Assembly: GCA_027344745.1 (NCBI GenBank)
Contig: DAHWIS010000051.1
Coordinates: forward strand, 1-7,001
Reading direction: 5' to 3'
Length of the DNA stretch: 7,001 nucleotides
Source of the DNA: Microcaldota archaeon
GTDB lineage: Archaea; Micrarchaeota; Micrarchaeia; Micrarchaeales; Micrarchaeaceae
Positions 5,756-7,001 of the stretch are shown piece by piece (the stretch's first letter is position 1; each line of letters starts with the position of its first letter). The notes under the pieces were generated by a model that searched no databases, was not told where the DNA came from, and saw only the letters and a list, made by a program, of their open reading frames with translations. The position numbers were made by a program, and so were the translations under genes.

Positions 5756-5769
5756 AGGTTTAAAAACCT
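5756..5769. repeat. 14-bp inverted repeat in the divergent promoter region
   Basis: Arms AGGTTT and AAACCT are separated by AA. The element lies between the 78-aa gene and the aminotransferase gene, upstream of both TATA-like boxes, so it could be a shared operator. The TTTAAAAA core could also act as a TATA box. It is short enough to be chance. Confidence 0.3.
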
Positions 5770-5793
5770 ATCTTAAAGCACAGGATTGGATGG

Positions 5794-5801
5794 TTTTATA
5801 C
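5794..5801 (+). promoter_or_regulatory. TATA box of the aminotransferase gene
   Basis: TTTTATAC is centred about 35 nt before the ATG at 5833, which predicts a leader of about 10 nt. The nearby TTTTAAATATT (5808-5818) is an alternative at about -20. Both fit the start at 5833 better than the internal Met at 5863. Confidence 0.4.
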
Positions 5802-5832
5802 ATAATATTTTAAATATTCACTGCATCAAGTA

Positions 5833-6891
5833 ATGTGGCCGCTGGCGATAGGAATAAATAGAATGAGTAAAGATCTTAAACCAATACACCTTGATTATTC
5901 GGGAGCTGGTTATCCCCCTTCTGCATTAGTCAAAAAAGCCACACGCAGTGCTTTAAGTCATGCGGATTGCTACCCATATGAAGGATATGATAAACTGCAT
6001 GAAAAGATAGCAGAATATTGCAAGACGGAAAGCAAAAATGTATTCGCTACGAATGGGGGGGATGAAGCCATCGAGCTCATTGTAACATTGTTTGGTAGGC
6101 GTATGCTGATACCAACGCCTACATACAATGAATACGAATATATCGGCAAAAGCAGGAATTCAGAGATAAGATATAAAAATTGCCTTAGCAATGACATTTC
6201 GTATTCATTGAACTATACAAAGGCAGACCTTAAATGGGCCACACTTGTGTGGATATGCAACCCCAACAACCCTACGGGAAGCATAATACCTAAGAAAGAC
6301 ATATTGTGGGTGCTTGACAATACGGATGCGATAGTCGCAGTGGACGAAGCCTATTACGAGTTTACCGGAAATAGCGTGATTGACCTTATAAAAAGATACA
6401 AAAATCTTATTGTGCTGCGAACATTTTCAAAAGGATTCGGACTAGCCGGATTGCGGCTGGGATATATGGTATCCAATCAGTCTAGAATATCATACCTAAA
6501 AGTAGCTGCGCAGGAATTTAACGTAAACAGGATTGCAAGGGCAGCTGGAATTGCCGCGCTTTCGAGCTTAGGCTATTATAAAAGAAGGATAGCTGCTATG
6601 AAAAGGCTAAGGGATGAGTTTGAGCGGTTTGCGTCCGGATTAGGCATATATGTGTTCAAATCGAATGGCGGTTTTGCATTCCTGAAGTTCAAGAGCATAG
6701 CTGAACTAGAGTGGATTTATGCAAAATTGAAAAATAAGGGCATCTTCGTATTCAAGGCTTCAGACTCAGAGTTTACTGGCCTTAAGGGCCCATATATGAG
6801 AATAGCCATAGGCAATAGGGACGATCTGCACGCGCTGAAAAGGGAGCTTAAATCGCTAATGCAAAGATTATCGAACACCAAGCCTAAATAG
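5833..6891 (+). CDS. HisC-like class I/II PLP-dependent aminotransferase, 352 aa
   Basis: Fold-type I aminotransferase of the histidinol-phosphate aminotransferase (HisC) group by length and motifs. Visible active-site elements are NGGDEAIELI (74-83) at the cofactor phosphate end, Y98 in TPTYNEY stacking on the ring, NPNNPTG (143-149), D171 in DEAYYEF, the PLP lysine K200 in RTFSKGFGLAGLRLGY with R208, and R323 in YMRIAIG for the substrate carboxylate. The N-terminal motif normally NENPxGP is LDYSGAGYPPS here, so substrate choice is uncertain. It may serve histidine synthesis or act as a general aromatic or other amino-acid aminotransferase. No other his gene is in the window, and it appears to be transcribed alone. 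The ATG at 5833 is used because the promoter elements fit it; Met11 at 5863 is a serious alternative, since family similarity begins only after it. Probably cytoplasmic. Confidence 0.92.
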   Translation: MWPLAIGINRMSKDLKPIHLDYSGAGYPPSALVKKATRSALSHADCYPYEGYDKLHEKIAEYCKTESKNVFATNGGDEAIELIVTLFGRRMLIPTPTYNEYEYIGKSRNSEIRYKNCLSNDISYSLNYTKADLKWATLVWICNPNNPTGSIIPKKDILWVLDNTDAIVAVDEAYYEFTGNSVIDLIKRYKNLIVLRTFSKGFGLAGLRLGYMVSNQSRISYLKVAAQEFNVNRIARAAGIAALSSLGYYKRRIAAMKRLRDEFERFASGLGIYVFKSNGGFAFLKFKSIAELEWIYAKLKNKGIFVFKASDSEFTGLKGPYMRIAIGNRDDLHALKRELKSLMQRLSNTKPK

Positions 6892-6919
6892 CAGGTGCAG
6901 ATATTACTCGCATATTGGT

Positions 6920-6999
6920 AAAAAATATAAAAACAGGATATAAAAAGGATAAGAATAAAATAAAAAATATAATAAAAATTCCAATGCTTTTAAGGCATT
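6920..6999 (-). terminator. likely T-rich terminator for a minus-strand gene beyond the right edge
   Basis: The tail after the aminotransferase is extremely A-rich on the plus strand, with A-runs at 6920-6925, 6962-6967 and 6974-6978. Read on the minus strand it is a small hairpin (AATGC and GCATT arms, 6983-6999) followed by repeated T-tracts, the usual look of archaeal termination. The alternative is a promoter region with several TATA-like stretches for a plus-strand gene to the right. I see no gene in 6892-7001. Confidence 0.35.
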
Positions 7000-7001
7000 A
7001 A

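Noticed and set aside
5717..5776. 19-codon plus-strand open frame in the divergent promoter region
   Set aside because: It overlaps the promoter elements of both flanking genes and has no start signal.
5970..6197. 75-aa minus-strand open frame
   Set aside because: It is antisense to the conserved N-terminal part of the aminotransferase.

Overview
This 7 kb window looks like chromosomal DNA of a small-genome archaeon, most likely an acidophilic DPANN lineage (Micrarchaeota/Parvarchaeota, 'ARMAN'-like). That placement is inference. It rests on short, tightly packed genes; AT-rich archaeal TATA-like elements about 20-35 nt before start codons with little room for a leader; one clear archaeal Shine-Dalgarno site (GTGATC) before the cold-shock gene; a cytochrome b of b6-type heme spacing; and a small basic GY[LI]Y...DGY repeat protein of a kind I recall, without being able to verify it, from DPANN genomes. 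No rRNA, tRNA, CRISPR array or insertion sequence was seen.

Layout, left to right. (1) Positions 1-846, minus strand: most of an MbfA-like iron protein, a ferritin-like diiron domain fused to a VIT1/CCC1 membrane domain, running off the left edge. (2) Positions 853-960, minus: a possible 35-codon ORF filling the gap before that gene, in the same frame and with 6-nt spacers on both sides. (3) Positions 967-2031, minus: an ankyrin-repeat protein with a GTG start. (4) Positions 2032-2241: a divergent promoter region. (5) Positions 2242-2433, plus: a 63-aa cold-shock-domain protein. (6) Positions 2525-3769, minus: a complete M16 zinc metallopeptidase. (7) Positions 3795-5291, minus: a cytochrome b with a large Asn/Ser/Thr-rich insert. 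It lies 25 bp upstream of the peptidase in the same direction. (8) Positions 5292-5473: an intergenic region holding a perfect 26-bp palindrome. (9) Positions 5474-5710, minus: a 78-aa basic protein with two copies of an 18-residue repeat. (10) Positions 5711-5832: a divergent promoter region. (11) Positions 5833-6891, plus: a HisC-like PLP aminotransferase. (12) Positions 6892-7001: a very A-rich tail, best read as a terminator for a minus-strand gene beyond the window.

The genes do not form one obvious pathway. Likely transcription units are ankyrin protein - (small ORF) - MbfA-like protein on the left, and cytochrome b - M16 peptidase in the middle. Iron storage/export and a heme-containing respiratory subunit both fit life in iron-rich acidic water, but the link is circumstantial. 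No Rieske protein motif is present, so the partners of the cytochrome b must be encoded elsewhere if it belongs to a bc-type complex. The most unusual items are the cytochrome b with its sequon-rich insert and non-canonical GEWW in place of PEWY, its adjacency to an M16 peptidase (the family that supplies the core subunits of mitochondrial complex III), the 26-bp palindrome upstream of it, and the small two-repeat protein.
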